64,000 nt of DNA. Source: Zopfochytrium polystomum. Its lineage: Eukaryota > Chytridiomycota > Chytridiomycetes > Chytridiales > Chytridiaceae. The notes below the pieces were generated by a model. That model was given only the letters and a program-made list of their open reading frames with translations. It was not told the DNA's origin and made no database searches. Location: contig JAIVFJ010000098.1 of assembly GCA_025765615.1 (NCBI GenBank), positions 1 through 64,000 on the forward strand. The letters are read 5' to 3'. Of the stretch, positions 8,933 through 17,824 are shown one piece after another. Both the position numbers and the translations under genes were made by a program. Every line of letters starts with the position of its first letter. Positions within the stretch are counted from its first letter, which is position 1.

Positions 8933-9819
8933 TGCTTCTTCCTTGGGCAGTCCTTGACAGCGTGTTCCTTGGAGCCACAGTAGAAACACAGTCCCTGCTG
9001 GGCCCTCCTTGTTTTCTCCTCTTGGCTCAGAGGACCCTTAGGAAGTGTCTCAACTGCATCCACTTGCATGGGTTCAGGAACTGTAAGAGCTTGAGGGACT
9101 GGGGTAGGTCTTGAGGTAGTTCCTACTTGTCTTTGCTTCAGCCTCTTGGAGTAGAGTCTGTTGTCAATCTTGATGGCAAGGAGAATGTACTCTTCCAAGG
9201 TCTCAGGGATGTGCAGAGACTGGGAGAGCATGTCTTGGATAGACTCATGGAGACCATCATGGTACAGCTCCATCAGAGCTGCATCATTGTATCCAGAGTC
9301 TCTGGCTAGTTGCTTGAATTGGTTGGTGTAGGCCACACAAGATTGCTTGATATGCTTGAGCTTGGACCTTGCTGTCCAAGATGCGTAGGGGTCACCAAAG
9401 GTAGCTTCCAGCCCCTCCCAGAGCTCTTGCAGGGTGTTGGGTGTGCTTGGGAGAGATCTGTACCATGACTGAGCTTGACCAGACAGGAGGGTGCTTGTGA
9501 AAAGAACCTTGACTTGCTCACTGGGAAATCTTGAAGGTTGGAGAAGGATGACATTCTCCACAGTGGCCATGAAGTTCCTAAGGTCTTTGGCCAGCCCAGT
9601 GAACTTGTCAGGGCTGGGAACCTTGGGCTCTCTTGCTTGGTTGGCTTGGGGCAGGGGAAGAGCTTGATGTTCTTGTTGGTGAAGTTGTTGTTGAAGCTGG
9701 TGCTGCTGGTGAAGGACTTGTTCTTGAAGTTGGTGTGTCTGTCTTAAAAGGGCTTGTAATTGGTCCATCAAGGCTTGGAAGGCAGTTGCATCAGGGAAGG
9801 TGTTGTTTGGGTCAGACAT
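8905..9819 (-). CDS. gag: Gag polyprotein, copy B (304 aa)
   Basis: The ATG at 9817-9819 opens a complete 304-residue Gag. Residues about 15-55 are Gln-rich and probably coiled (LLRQTHQLQEQVLHQQHQL). A Ty3-type capsid region follows (QSWYRSL, LEATFGDPYASW, FKQLARDSGYNDAALMELYHDGL), and the C-terminus has one CX2CX4HX4C knuckle. Gag assembles the virus-like particle and packages element RNA. Compared with A and C it lacks three residues (GKQ) in the middle, an in-frame change. It overlaps the open pol frame. Confidence 0.95.
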   Translation of the reverse strand: MSDPNNTFPDATAFQALMDQLQALLRQTHQLQEQVLHQQHQLQQQLHQQEHQALPLPQANQAREPKVPSPDKFTGLAKDLRNFMATVENVILLQPSRFPSEQVKVLFTSTLLSGQAQSWYRSLPSTPNTLQELWEGLEATFGDPYASWTARSKLKHIKQSCVAYTNQFKQLARDSGYNDAALMELYHDGLHESIQDMLSQSLHIPETLEEYILLAIKIDNRLYSKRLKQRQVGTTSRPTPVPQALTVPEPMQVDAVETLPKGPLSQEEKTRRAQQGLCFYCGSKEHAVKDCPRKKHPNSQVQAH

Positions 9820-9846
9820 GATGGCAGAGAGTAGTGGGAGAGGGTG

Positions 9847-9857
9847 AAGTGAATTAT
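9847..9857 (-). promoter_or_regulatory. Primer-binding site complementary to the element's own 5' RNA end
   Basis: Two bases inside the 5' LTR the element-sense sequence is ATAATTCACTT. It is the exact reverse complement of AAGTGAATTAT in the LTR (9930-9940), about 35 nt downstream of the TATA box (9969-9975). This 11-nt match is the arrangement used for self-priming in Tf1. No tRNA 3'-end complement was looked for by computation. Copy C has the same match (53191-53201). Confidence 0.7.
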
Positions 9858-9859
9858 GA

Positions 9860-10157
9860 TGTCAGGAACAGGGCAGGACAGGACAAGGCAGACAAGGAAC
9901 TGAGAGGAGTGATGATTGTATTGGAAACAATAATTCACTTGAGGGATGGGACAGGTCCCCCATCCCCCTTTTATACCTTTTGAGAGTCTTCCTTGTCAAG
10001 ACTCAAAGAAAGTTCCAGAAAGAGCAATTAGTAATACAATGATACCAATGATACCAATGACAACAAGACAAGTCAGGAAAACAAAGAAGGTTCCAGAAGG
10101 TTCCATGAAGGAATGTTCTAGAAGGTTCCAGAGGTTTCCAGAGGGTGATTCATAACA
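9860..10157 (-). repeat. 5' LTR of copy B
   Basis: 298 bp with TG...CA ends, identical by eye to the 3' LTR. It contains the heat-shock pentamer array (about 10086-10131), the TATA box (9969-9975) and the probable transcript start. Confidence 0.95.
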
Positions 10158-10507
10158 TTGTGCAAGGGAGATTGAGTTTTGGTCCTTGTAGCAGTTTTGT
10201 ATTGCAACAAACACAAGGCAGACAGAAATCAGGTCAACCTCACCACCGCACGTTCAGTAGTGTACTTCATCCATCCCCACAGTGGCCAATCAGCCAAAAC
10301 CTGAACAGCGCTCTTGTGCATAGGACACAGGACCTTGAACCTTTCTGATTTGCCATGGCACATGACCAACATATAAATGGTAGCAAAATTATTTGTTCGT
10401 AGGAGGAAACCTTCTTTTCCTGCCACACTTTCCCACCGCACAACCACACTGTCTCCAAGTCAAGGGATTGGCAAAACCAGTTATGAAGAAAGAGCTAGTG
10501 GCACCAT

Positions 10508-10579
10508 TCCTAGGTCGTCTAATGGTTAAGATTCCACCCTCTCACGGTGGCGATCAGGGTTCGATTCCCCGCCTGGGAG
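10508..10579 (+). tRNA. tRNA-Glu(CTC)
   Basis: Acceptor TCCTAGG/CCTGGGA, anticodon arm CCACC-CTCTCAC-GGTGG with anticodon CTC, and T loop TTCGATT. There is one T-stem mismatch and no intron. Confidence 0.9.
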
Positions 10580-10918
10580 GTAATTGCAGTGGTCTATAAT
10601 ACAATGATTGTAGGTACTGAATCTGCCAGCAGCAAGGATGCCTGCCAGCAGATGTCAGGCGTTTCCATTCCCAGAGCAGGAAAATGGCTGACTGTTACAT
10701 AATCATGTGGTCTAAACCCTTGAGGTGGGGCTGCAGTAGTTGCTTGCTTCAACTGGCTGGTCCTAACCTATTTGGACATGTCCATAGGCAAGACGCATAA
10801 CCCAGGATCTGGCATGGACGGAACAGATGTTTTGAGCTCAATACAATTTGTTTGAGTGAGCTTTCGAGGTGAAAATGGCCACTGTCCAATAGTTACTGGA
10901 GTCTTGGACATTTGACCT
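10580..10918. other. No feature recognised
   Basis: Intergenic DNA between tRNA-Glu and the solo LTR without coding signal. Confidence 0.4.
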
Positions 10919-11274
10919 TGTTATGAATCACCCTCTGGAAACCTCTGGAACCTTCTAGAACATTCCTTCATGGAACCTTCTGGAACCTTCTGGAACCTTC
11001 TAGAACATTCCTTCATGGAACCTTGTGGAACCTTCTGGAACCTTCTTTGCTTTCCTGACTTGTCTTGTTGTTGTCATTGGTATCATTGGTATCATTGTAT
11101 TACTAATTGCTCTTTCTGGAACTTTCTTTGAGTCTTGACAAGGAACACTCTCAAGAGGTATAAAAGGGGGATGGGGGACCTGTCCCATCCCTCAAGTGAA
11201 TTATTGTTTCCAATTCAATCATCACTCCTCTCAGTTCCTTGTCTGCCTTGTCCTGTCCTGCCCTGTTCCTGACA
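10919..11274 (+). repeat. Solo LTR of the same Ty3 family (356 bp)
   Basis: A full LTR from TGTTATG to CCTGACA with no internal element sequence, flanked by GACCT at 10914-10918 and 11275-11279. The preserved 5-bp duplication shows a former full insertion reduced by LTR-LTR recombination. It has the long version of the heat-shock pentamer array (10947-11046), like LTR A. Confidence 0.95.
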
Positions 11275-11294
11275 GACCTCCACCTGGGCAATTC

Positions 11295-11322
11295 TTTTTT
11301 TTTTTTTTTTTTTTTTTTTTTT
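11295..11322. repeat. Poly-T tract (28 nt)
   Basis: A homopolymer shortly after the solo LTR. A-rich DNA also lies at about 11441-11505, upstream of the tRNA-Lys region. Confidence 0.9.
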
Positions 11323-11505
11323 CTTGGAGTAAACTTTTGCACCAAGTCAACTGGAAGTTCAAGATTTCTACCAACTGAATCCGACTTTCCTTCAGGGAAG
11401 GTGCATTCCTGGTTGTATTGATGGCTGTTGCATTGAGGAGAAAAAAAAAAAAGGAAAGAAAAAAAACTGAAAAAAAGTAGAAAAGAAAAAAGATAATAGA
11501 AAAAA

Positions 11506-11621
11506 CGCCCGATGTGGGGGTCGAACCCACAGCCTTGTGATTGCAGGATCCTGCAAGTGTATCGAAACGCACGTTGCAGGAGACTAAGAGTCACACGCTC
11601 TACCGATTGAGCTAACCAGGC
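11506..11621 (-). tRNA. tRNA-Lys(CTT) with intron
   Basis: On the minus strand the acceptor is GCCTGGT/ATCGGGC and the anticodon stem TGTGA/TCACA. Loop CTCTTA gives anticodon CTT, followed by an intron of roughly 40 nt after position 37. The T arm GTGGG-TTCGACC-CCCAC is intact. Confidence 0.9.
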
Positions 11622-12088
11622 TCCACTGGCAGCCCTTACCAAGAGATTATTACTGGTTTTTGCACATATTGAATCTGGCAGTGCATATTTTCACTCATTT
11701 TTTTCTTGAATTTTTCCAAACACCATCAAATGATGCAACAATTGAGAGAAAAAACGCTTGTGCTGTTTAGTTCATCATATGATGGCACCATGCTGAGCAT
11801 TTGAGAATGGGCAACACTGTGAAATTTGTGCAATAAAATCATGCTGAGTCCCTTTGTAACAAAAAGGAGAGCAAAGGTTCAAACCTTGCAAGTCAACAGG
11901 AAAATGGACCCTCTCATATGCGTGGAGAGAGGAAGAACAGAAAACATTGCCAGTCTTGTGGACATCAGTATTTCAATCAAGTGCTTAGAGGCTTGAAATG
12001 CACAACAAAGGTACATTGGACCTGACCAGCTGCACAGTCTGCCCTGCAGAAAATCCAAAGTGCTGCAGTGCCAGATACGACTGTATCA

Positions 12089-12197
12089 TGCCGTCTCCCG
12101 GGATTGAACCGGGTGCCTTAAGATTGCCAGAGAGCCCCTGCACAGACGACCATGTGGCTACTTCAGTCTTACGCTCTCCCAGATGAGCTAAGACGGC
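12089..12197 (-). tRNA. tRNA-Phe(GAA) with intron
   Basis: Acceptor GCCGTCT/AGACGGC, anticodon stem TAAGA/TCTTA, loop CTGAAG with anticodon GAA, then an intron of about 35 nt. The T arm is CCCGG-TTCAATC-CCGGG. Confidence 0.92.
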
Positions 12198-12835
12198 TGA
12201 GCATTATCCTCACTCAGCAAGAGTCATGAAGGAGTAATAAACATGCGGCCATCAAAAACTATCCCTATGCTTAAGTTAACAAGGTCACTCACAAATAAAA
12301 CCAGGCGTAACCCTGCTATCAAGCTTCATTTCATTCAACTTGAATTCGGCTTTTGGGCCGAGACAAACTGATTTTCAAGACATTGATTATAAGAGTGGCT
12401 TCATTGGGTTCAATATGTTTGACTTGTGTCTTGTTATGATATGTCAAAGTGTTGCTACTGTGATATATGACAGACTGGATTCAGGAATCGTGTTGGTACA
12501 GCTGAGTGACAAGTGTTTTCAGCCACCACTCAAATTCTTTTACACGCAACAACTTCATCAATTCTCAACCATTCGCCATCAAAATTGGCGGGCAAATAGC
12601 CTGACTGCAGCACATCACAATCCATTAATCTTTTGGATTTGCTGCAGGGAGGACATATTTTTTTGCAGACATTGAAGCTTGTGACATAGAACGGATAATT
12701 GTGTGACTGGTAGGAAGTGGAGTTTGGGGTTCCCCACTGCTGCAGTTAGCAGACCCTAGATGAAATTGGTTGATGGTTACTTCCAAACTTGAATGGGTGC
12801 GCCAATCGCACAGTGGTGTTTGTGAAAGCAGAATA

Positions 12836-12992
12836 AGGGTTAATATTACAGCGTGTATATCACCATCATGTACCAATAATTCATAACAGAGTTTTTTCTC
12901 CTTTCTCTCCAAGTTGGGGAGAAGCACCATCCACAAACACACATCTCCACTTCATTCACTCCTTCCACTCACTCACTCAGAGTAGACTGTTT
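12836..12992 (-). repeat. Dispersed repeat family R, copy 1
   Basis: On the minus strand it contains CAGTCTACTCTG..., GGAGTGAATGAAGTGGAGAT and TTCTCCCCAACTTGGAGAG, ending near GTTATGAATTATTGGTACAT. The same blocks recur at 17762, 20012 and 34027. Confidence 0.8.
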
Positions 12993-13308
12993 ACACTTAG
13001 CACACTGATAGCTGCTCTCATCAGTCACTCCGTCAGTATAGCCTTCTTAAGCTGTCCTAATGGGGAGTGTCATTGGAGGACATCACTCAACTTGACCACA
13101 ACAGCCCAGTACTTGGGGAGCGTGCCAGGTACCTTCCCATTATTTGAGCTACCTCACACAGCTTTCGGTGTACTAACCACCGGGGGGCAACCAGAGGAGG
13201 GCCAGGCTGTCTGTATTGGATAGTTATTCCCCTAGTACCAGTGCCAGGATCAAACCCACCCACCAGCAAACTCAGAGGTGTTAACCACTGAGCTACTGGG
13301 CTCCTCCT

Positions 13309-14128
13309 TCACCATAACTTTTCAATAGTGTATTCGCTAACCCAAAGGTGAGGAATCTGCAACAACAACAGAAATGCAACAGCAAAGTGGGGAAACCAAA
13401 GAGCACAGTAAAAACCCCAAAACCACTGCTGTGAGGGACCTTACTGAAAACTATGAGGCCTGCACCCAAAGGGTGTGGACGATGTGTAAAACCCCCAAGC
13501 GTATAAGGAGGGGAAAAGCGAAGATGAAAGTGTATGTGCGACCCCTGATGGAGAGGAGGGGGGAAGGGAGCGAAGAAAGAGCGAAAGAAATCAAATGCAG
13601 GAGCCCCCAGACTAATCGACGGAGGTGGTTCGAGGAGAAAGCGAAATGTGGAGAAGCAAAAGTCAGAGGCGCATCCCAAACGGGCGGCGCTGCTCTTGTC
13701 GAAGTAAAAGTCGGTGCCGCAAGGCGCCTAATCAAGGGAAACTGTGACAAGGCAGGAAATAGGATCGGAAGGGGGGACCCAACCCCCTCTCGACAGTTCC
13801 CACGAGGTACGAGATCAGAGGAGCTTGCAAGTCGAGCGGGGAGCGGTGGGTCAACCACTGCCCTGAGCGTGGCGGGTGCGGAAATCGAAGAAGAAAGGTG
13901 CAAAAGCGCCAGGGCGATGGCGGCAAAGGCGGAATGTCGCAATACAACCAAACCAGCAACATTCAGCTTGCCCACCCTCTTACTTTCGCACTGTGGATCC
14001 TGCTGCACGCTGGCAGGCGAGGCTCCACACCACCCGCCACCGCTGTCGAAGGCGACGGCAACAGCAGCAGGGCAGCCACACAGCCACCCCCAAATCCGCC
14101 ACCCCCAAAAATTGCAAAGTTTTCCCCC
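13309..14128 (-). mobile_element. LINE-tailed fragment without LINE coding sequence
   Basis: Its minus-strand 3' end (TGCAGATTCCTCACC... ACTATTGAAAAGTTATGGT) closely matches the 3' terminus of LINEs D, E and F. The other roughly 750 bp are GC- and pyrimidine-rich with no RT or endonuclease motif. It ends exactly where the 3' end of LINE D begins. It may be an internally deleted LINE or a non-autonomous element borrowing the LINE tail. Confidence 0.5.
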
Positions 14129-14423
14129 CCTAACCATAACTTTTCAATAGTGTATTATTCGCTCCAACCCGAGGGTGAGGAATCTGCAGCTTGAAAGTTA
14201 AAAAAGTACATGCGTGTGAAGGAAGGAAGGTCCAAGAGGTCAGAGGGGGCACATGTGAGAGAGAGAAAGCCAAAGAAGAGGAAAAACAAAGAGGCCAAGG
14301 TGAAGAGAAGAAATCTGAAAGAACAGTAGAAGCAAACTTAAACCAGACAACAGCTTGAAAATATGAACTCAACACAACAAAAAACAAATGGAAAACAAAT
14401 GATGAGGCAACAGAAACAGACAC

Positions 14424-15446
14424 TCATCCACCTCCCACTGAAGCACCACTCTCTGTATCAGAGTCAACCCACCCAGATCTGTCCGGCTTCCCCGTCACTC
14501 CCTGAGTCTCCTTAGCCAGCCACCTGTTCCTCAATTCCCTAAACCCCTTGTTGCGCACTGGATCCCAGTGTGCACGCAGGGCTTCCCTAGCTTGTCGCCG
14601 CACCTGCGCCATCTGCATGCAAGTCCTAAGATCCGCCCTCCTATCATCCACTGTCCCTGCTTCTACCAAATAATCTGCCTCCTGGTCGGCCGTGGTCTCT
14701 GAGGCATCCACAAAGTCCCTCATTCCAGCGCATTCCACTCGAATCTTTGCAATCAGCCTAGCAAGGTTCATCCCCAGCTTCTTTGAAGCAACCCTTGTCT
14801 CCTGAGGGATCTTATCTGCATCATTGGCTGTGTAGGGCGCCCAGAAAGTCAGAGTCTGCAGCAGCAGATCCAGCACTGTGATGTTCCTCCTTGCCTGCTC
14901 CACGCTTGGGGTGGACTCAGGGTGGTCCGCCTCCAGGAGGCGGCGCACACCTGAACACTCCAAGGCATGGTTCCTGTCCAGCTCAGCATCACAATTCTTG
15001 CACTTCTGGTGATAGGCAACACAGCCACCCATCCAAGCCACAAGGCATATCAACCACCTCCTGTTAAACATTGCACCAGAACGAACCACCTGCCAGGGCC
15101 CCTGGTGAGGGGGGACCACCAGGGGTGCCGCCACTCCAGTCAAGTTGGCCTTTTCCTTGTACTTCTCAAGTGACACAGTGTGCATCTTCTGCATAGCGAC
15201 AGCATCAATGTTCCTGGGCTCAGATCTGGTAACTTCAAGGTCATACGGATAAGTCCTGTGTCTGACAAACGGAATCTGTGCCAAGGCCTTCCGTGGCACT
15301 GACCCAAAATATAGATCCACATCCGGTGTGAACATAGTGAGCCTGGTGAGGGATCCTGCAGGAGCCCGCCGCCCCCGCTCAGCCATGTGCCTGTACATGT
15401 GTGCGGTGGTGTTTTCTCTGGTCCTGAGTGTGGTGCAGTCTGTAGA
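14424..15446 (-). pseudogene. LINE D: C-terminal domain of ORF2 with zinc-finger-like motif
   Basis: This is the part of the LINE polyprotein downstream of the RT. It contains a conserved block (RSGAMFNRRWL) and a cysteine-histidine motif (CKNCDAELDRNHALEC), a likely nucleic-acid-binding knuckle typical of LINE C-termini. The frame differs by one base from the RT because of an extra A near 15450, so the copy cannot make a full ORF2 protein. Confidence 0.8.
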
Positions 15447-16767
15447 AATATCTCGCATTCAACATCTTGTTGCGTGCAACCATCGGCACCACTCCAAAAA
15501 TCAGATGCATTGCCACAGTGCTGGATGTTTTCCCAAAAGACAGAGCCTGGCGCAGACACATGTCCTGGACCTTCTGGGCCGGGGCCAAGAAGGCCTCTGA
15601 ATTTGGCCTCAGTGCAAACCCATACTCCAGCATGGGCCGCAGAAAGCACATGTACACCCTGTACACATTCACAGGGCGGAATCCCCAGCCATTGAACCCT
15701 CGAGATTTCAGAAACTGAAGCATCTTCTCAGTCTTCTTCACCCTCATCTGCAGAGACGTCTCAAAGTTGATGCTGTTGCAATCACGCACAAGTCCCAACT
15801 GCAGTGTAGTCGTCTCCTGGGGGAGCACCACCCAATTCATCTGCAATCTCAGGTTCCTTGTCTTGGAAACAACAACACATTTCTGTGCTGCAAAGGTCAT
15901 GCCCCACCTCTGTGACCAGTTGTGGACTTCATCAAGCATATTCTGAAGGACAGCCTTGTCCCGCGCAAACACTGCAGAGTCGTCAGCAAACAGCAGAGAG
16001 TTGATCTTCAGTCCGCCACATTGCAACTGGCTGTGGGGCACCCTGGAGAGGGCCTCAGGCAGCGAGTTGATGGCAACATTGAACAGCATCGGGGACAACA
16101 CAGTTCCCTGTAGAAACCCCCGAGTCACTGGAATCTGATCAGACTTCTGGCCCATGACCATAAGCTGGCACGCATTAAAGTCAAACAAGGATCTGAGAAT
16201 CGGCAGCAGCTGGTTCCTGGTAAACTCAGGACTCTTGTCATTCTTGGCATTCCAGATGGATTCCCACACGTAGTTCCTGTTTGTGCAATCATAGGCAGCC
16301 TTGATGTCCAAGTACACCACAGTCAGATCAGGGTACTGTTGCTGAAGCTCATGCAGAGTGAATGCTTGGTCCATGGTGGACCTGTGGCACCTGAACCCAC
16401 CCTGTGAGGGGTGGATCATTCCTTCAACCACTCTTTCCACCTGCGGGGCCAACACCCGCTCATACACCAGCCTCAACCTTGAGCACAGAGAGATTGGCCT
16501 GTAGTTTGCCACATCAGTGTTCACCCCCTTGTTCTTGTACACCAGGGCAACATTTGCGATCCCCCAGAGTGTGGGAACCACCTGGAGGGCTGCAAGTAAC
16601 TGGAAGAATCTCTGCAACACAGGAGCCACCACATGTGGGGCAATGCACACCAGTTCGCCAAACAGGGCGTCCTCCCCTGGGGCTTTGCCCTGGGGTGCAA
16701 TCTTGCAAGCCTCTTCCACAGCATTCTTCTTGATCCAGGTAACTTCAGATAGCTTCAGAGGCACCAT
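15379..16767 (-). CDS. LINE D reverse transcriptase (part of ORF2)
   Basis: The frame encodes a non-LTR reverse transcriptase with ordered motifs ANYRPISLCS, VVYLDIKAAYD, GFLQGTVLSPMLFN, LLFADDSAVF and a thumb region. The catalytic FADD is present. An in-frame TGA (16771-16773) precedes the ATG at 16765-16767, and the upstream coding sequence continues in the same frame. The same stop occurs in copy E. The downstream frame is shifted, so this copy is probably dead. Confidence 0.88.
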   Translation of the reverse strand: MVPLKLSEVTWIKKNAVEEACKIAPQGKAPGEDALFGELVCIAPHVVAPVLQRFFQLLAALQVVPTLWGIANVALVYKNKGVNTDVANYRPISLCSRLRLVYERVLAPQVERVVEGMIHPSQGGFRCHRSTMDQAFTLHELQQQYPDLTVVYLDIKAAYDCTNRNYVWESIWNAKNDKSPEFTRNQLLPILRSLFDFNACQLMVMGQKSDQIPVTRGFLQGTVLSPMLFNVAINSLPEALSRVPHSQLQCGGLKINSLLFADDSAVFARDKAVLQNMLDEVHNWSQRWGMTFAAQKCVVVSKTRNLRLQMNWVVLPQETTTLQLGLVRDCNSINFETSLQMRVKKTEKMLQFLKSRGFNGWGFRPVNVYRVYMCFLRPMLEYGFALRPNSEAFLAPAQKVQDMCLRQALSFGKTSSTVAMHLIFGVVPMVARNKMLNARYFYRLHHTQDQRKHHRTHVQAHG

Positions 16768-16770
16768 GAG

Positions 16771-17136
16771 TCATTTGGCACTGGAAGCAGCTAAGACATC
16801 CTGGTTGACGGCATCAGTACCAGTTGGCTCATGGCCAATGGTTCCTCTAAAGTGAGCAGCATAGTCTGGAAGTTTCTGAGGGTCAAGGGCACAGTGAGTG
16901 CGCTCCACTCTGGATTTTTGACACTTGATTCTCTTGGCTTCAGCAGCAAAGTCCTTGACAGCTAAATCCTGCACAGCAGAGTACACCCTCTTCCTGTAGC
17001 GTTTGATGGCCACCTTTGTCAGCCGGTTCCACTGCCTGAACTTTGCCCAGGCGTCCTTCTGCTTGACAGGATCATCATCAGGGTGGGCTTCAGCCTCCAT
17101 GCGGGACAGGTCCTGCTGGTGCTTCAGCTCCTCCAA
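16771..17136 (-). CDS. LINE D: segment between endonuclease and RT
   Basis: A 121-codon basic, helical segment (AIKRYRKRVYSAVQDLAVKD) that precedes the RT in the same frame and ends in the TGA at 16771-16773. It matches 38835-39180 of copy E. The endonuclease itself is missing through 5' truncation. Confidence 0.7.
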   Translation of the reverse strand: MEELKHQQDLSRMEAEAHPDDDPVKQKDAWAKFRQWNRLTKVAIKRYRKRVYSAVQDLAVKDFAAEAKRIKCQKSRVERTHCALDPQKLPDYAAHFRGTIGHEPTGTDAVNQDVLAASSAK

Positions 17137-17257
17137 ATGCTTCTCCTCAACACAGGGCCGCCTGCACCACCCCTAAACTTGGTCTTCCCAGCCACTTGGA
17201 CGCCAGTGTCAACAAGCCACTTCACCACCAACTGAGATACAGAACCTAACCATAACT

Positions 17258-17761
17258 GAACCCAAACCGCAAATCTTTGGGTTAACTAACAGTTTTCTAG
17301 ATTTCCGGTTATGACAGGATAACTGGGATATTTTCGGTTCGAAAATCTCAAATCTGAATCCTAACTGTATCCTAGCCAGACTTCGGTTAGTGAAATTGGC
17401 GTTAACCCAAACCGGAAATTTTCCAGATTCAGTGCAGATACTGGTTAAAACCAATAAACCGCCGACCTTTATTCAAGAGGAGAAAAACTCTGCTGCACAC
17501 AACCTAGTAACTTTTTTGAATTTGAAATTGCCTGTCAGTGGAGGCGCAGGACAACTGTTTGCGCTGGGTTCTGTTACACTTTTTGCAAGCATGTTTAATT
17601 AAAACTGGACTTGACTTTTATGGTCAAATCAAATGTTTTCATCGATCTCACTTTTGGATTCATGCCAAGTACAACGTTTCATCAGCAATACCTTTAAATC
17701 CAACTGGATTTTTCCGACTATTTCCTTCTGACGTTTGTAAATTAAAGGCCATCCTTCTATA
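17258..17761. other. AACCG/GGTT-rich DNA upstream of LINE D, no gene
   Basis: The stretch is rich in AACC and GGTT words (CCAAACCGC, GGGTTAACTAAC, CCGGTTATG, CGTTAACCCAAACC) and carries no coding signal. It appears to be the LINE target region. Confidence 0.45.
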
Positions 17762-17824
17762 CACAGTCTACTCTGAGTGAGTGGAAGGAGTGAATGAAGT
17801 GGAGATGTGTGTTTGTGGGTGGTG
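17762..17824 (+). repeat. Dispersed repeat family R, copy 2 (partial)
   Basis: CAGTCTACTCTGAGTGAGTG through GTGTGTTTGTGGGTGG matches copy 1 in opposite orientation. The 3' half of the repeat is missing. Confidence 0.75.

Larger units (their letters stand above)
6322..10157 (-). mobile_element. Ty3/gypsy chromovirus, copy B: complete, RT-less, recent
   Basis: A 3836-bp element with two 298-bp LTRs (6322-6619 and 9860-10157) that read as identical. It is flanked by a 5-bp target duplication TTGTG at 6317-6321 and 10158-10162. Gag is complete and pol is open from the frameshift site to its stop. Pol lacks RT and RNase H at the same point as copy A (about 8067-8076). Identical LTRs mean very recent insertion, so cDNA synthesis must have used enzyme from another element. 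Confidence 0.96.
14129..17257 (-). mobile_element. LINE copy D, 5'-truncated, with 13-nt direct repeats
   Basis: A non-LTR retrotransposon nearly identical to copy E, cut at its 5' end inside the region before the RT (about 17244). CCTAACCATAACT occurs at 14129-14141 and again at 17245-17257, a 13-nt direct repeat at the two ends that fits a target-site duplication. The RT and the C-terminal domain are separated by a one-base insertion in an A run near 15450. Confidence 0.88.

Noticed and set aside
13243..13304. Minus-strand tRNA-like sequence (GCCCAGTAGCTCAGTGG...)
   Set aside because: A D arm and a T-loop-like stretch are present but no anticodon arm forms; kept only as a possible relic.
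13374..14150. 258-codon plus-strand frame in the LINE-tailed fragment
   Set aside because: Low-complexity basic product with no motif, antisense to the LINE tail and ending inside it.
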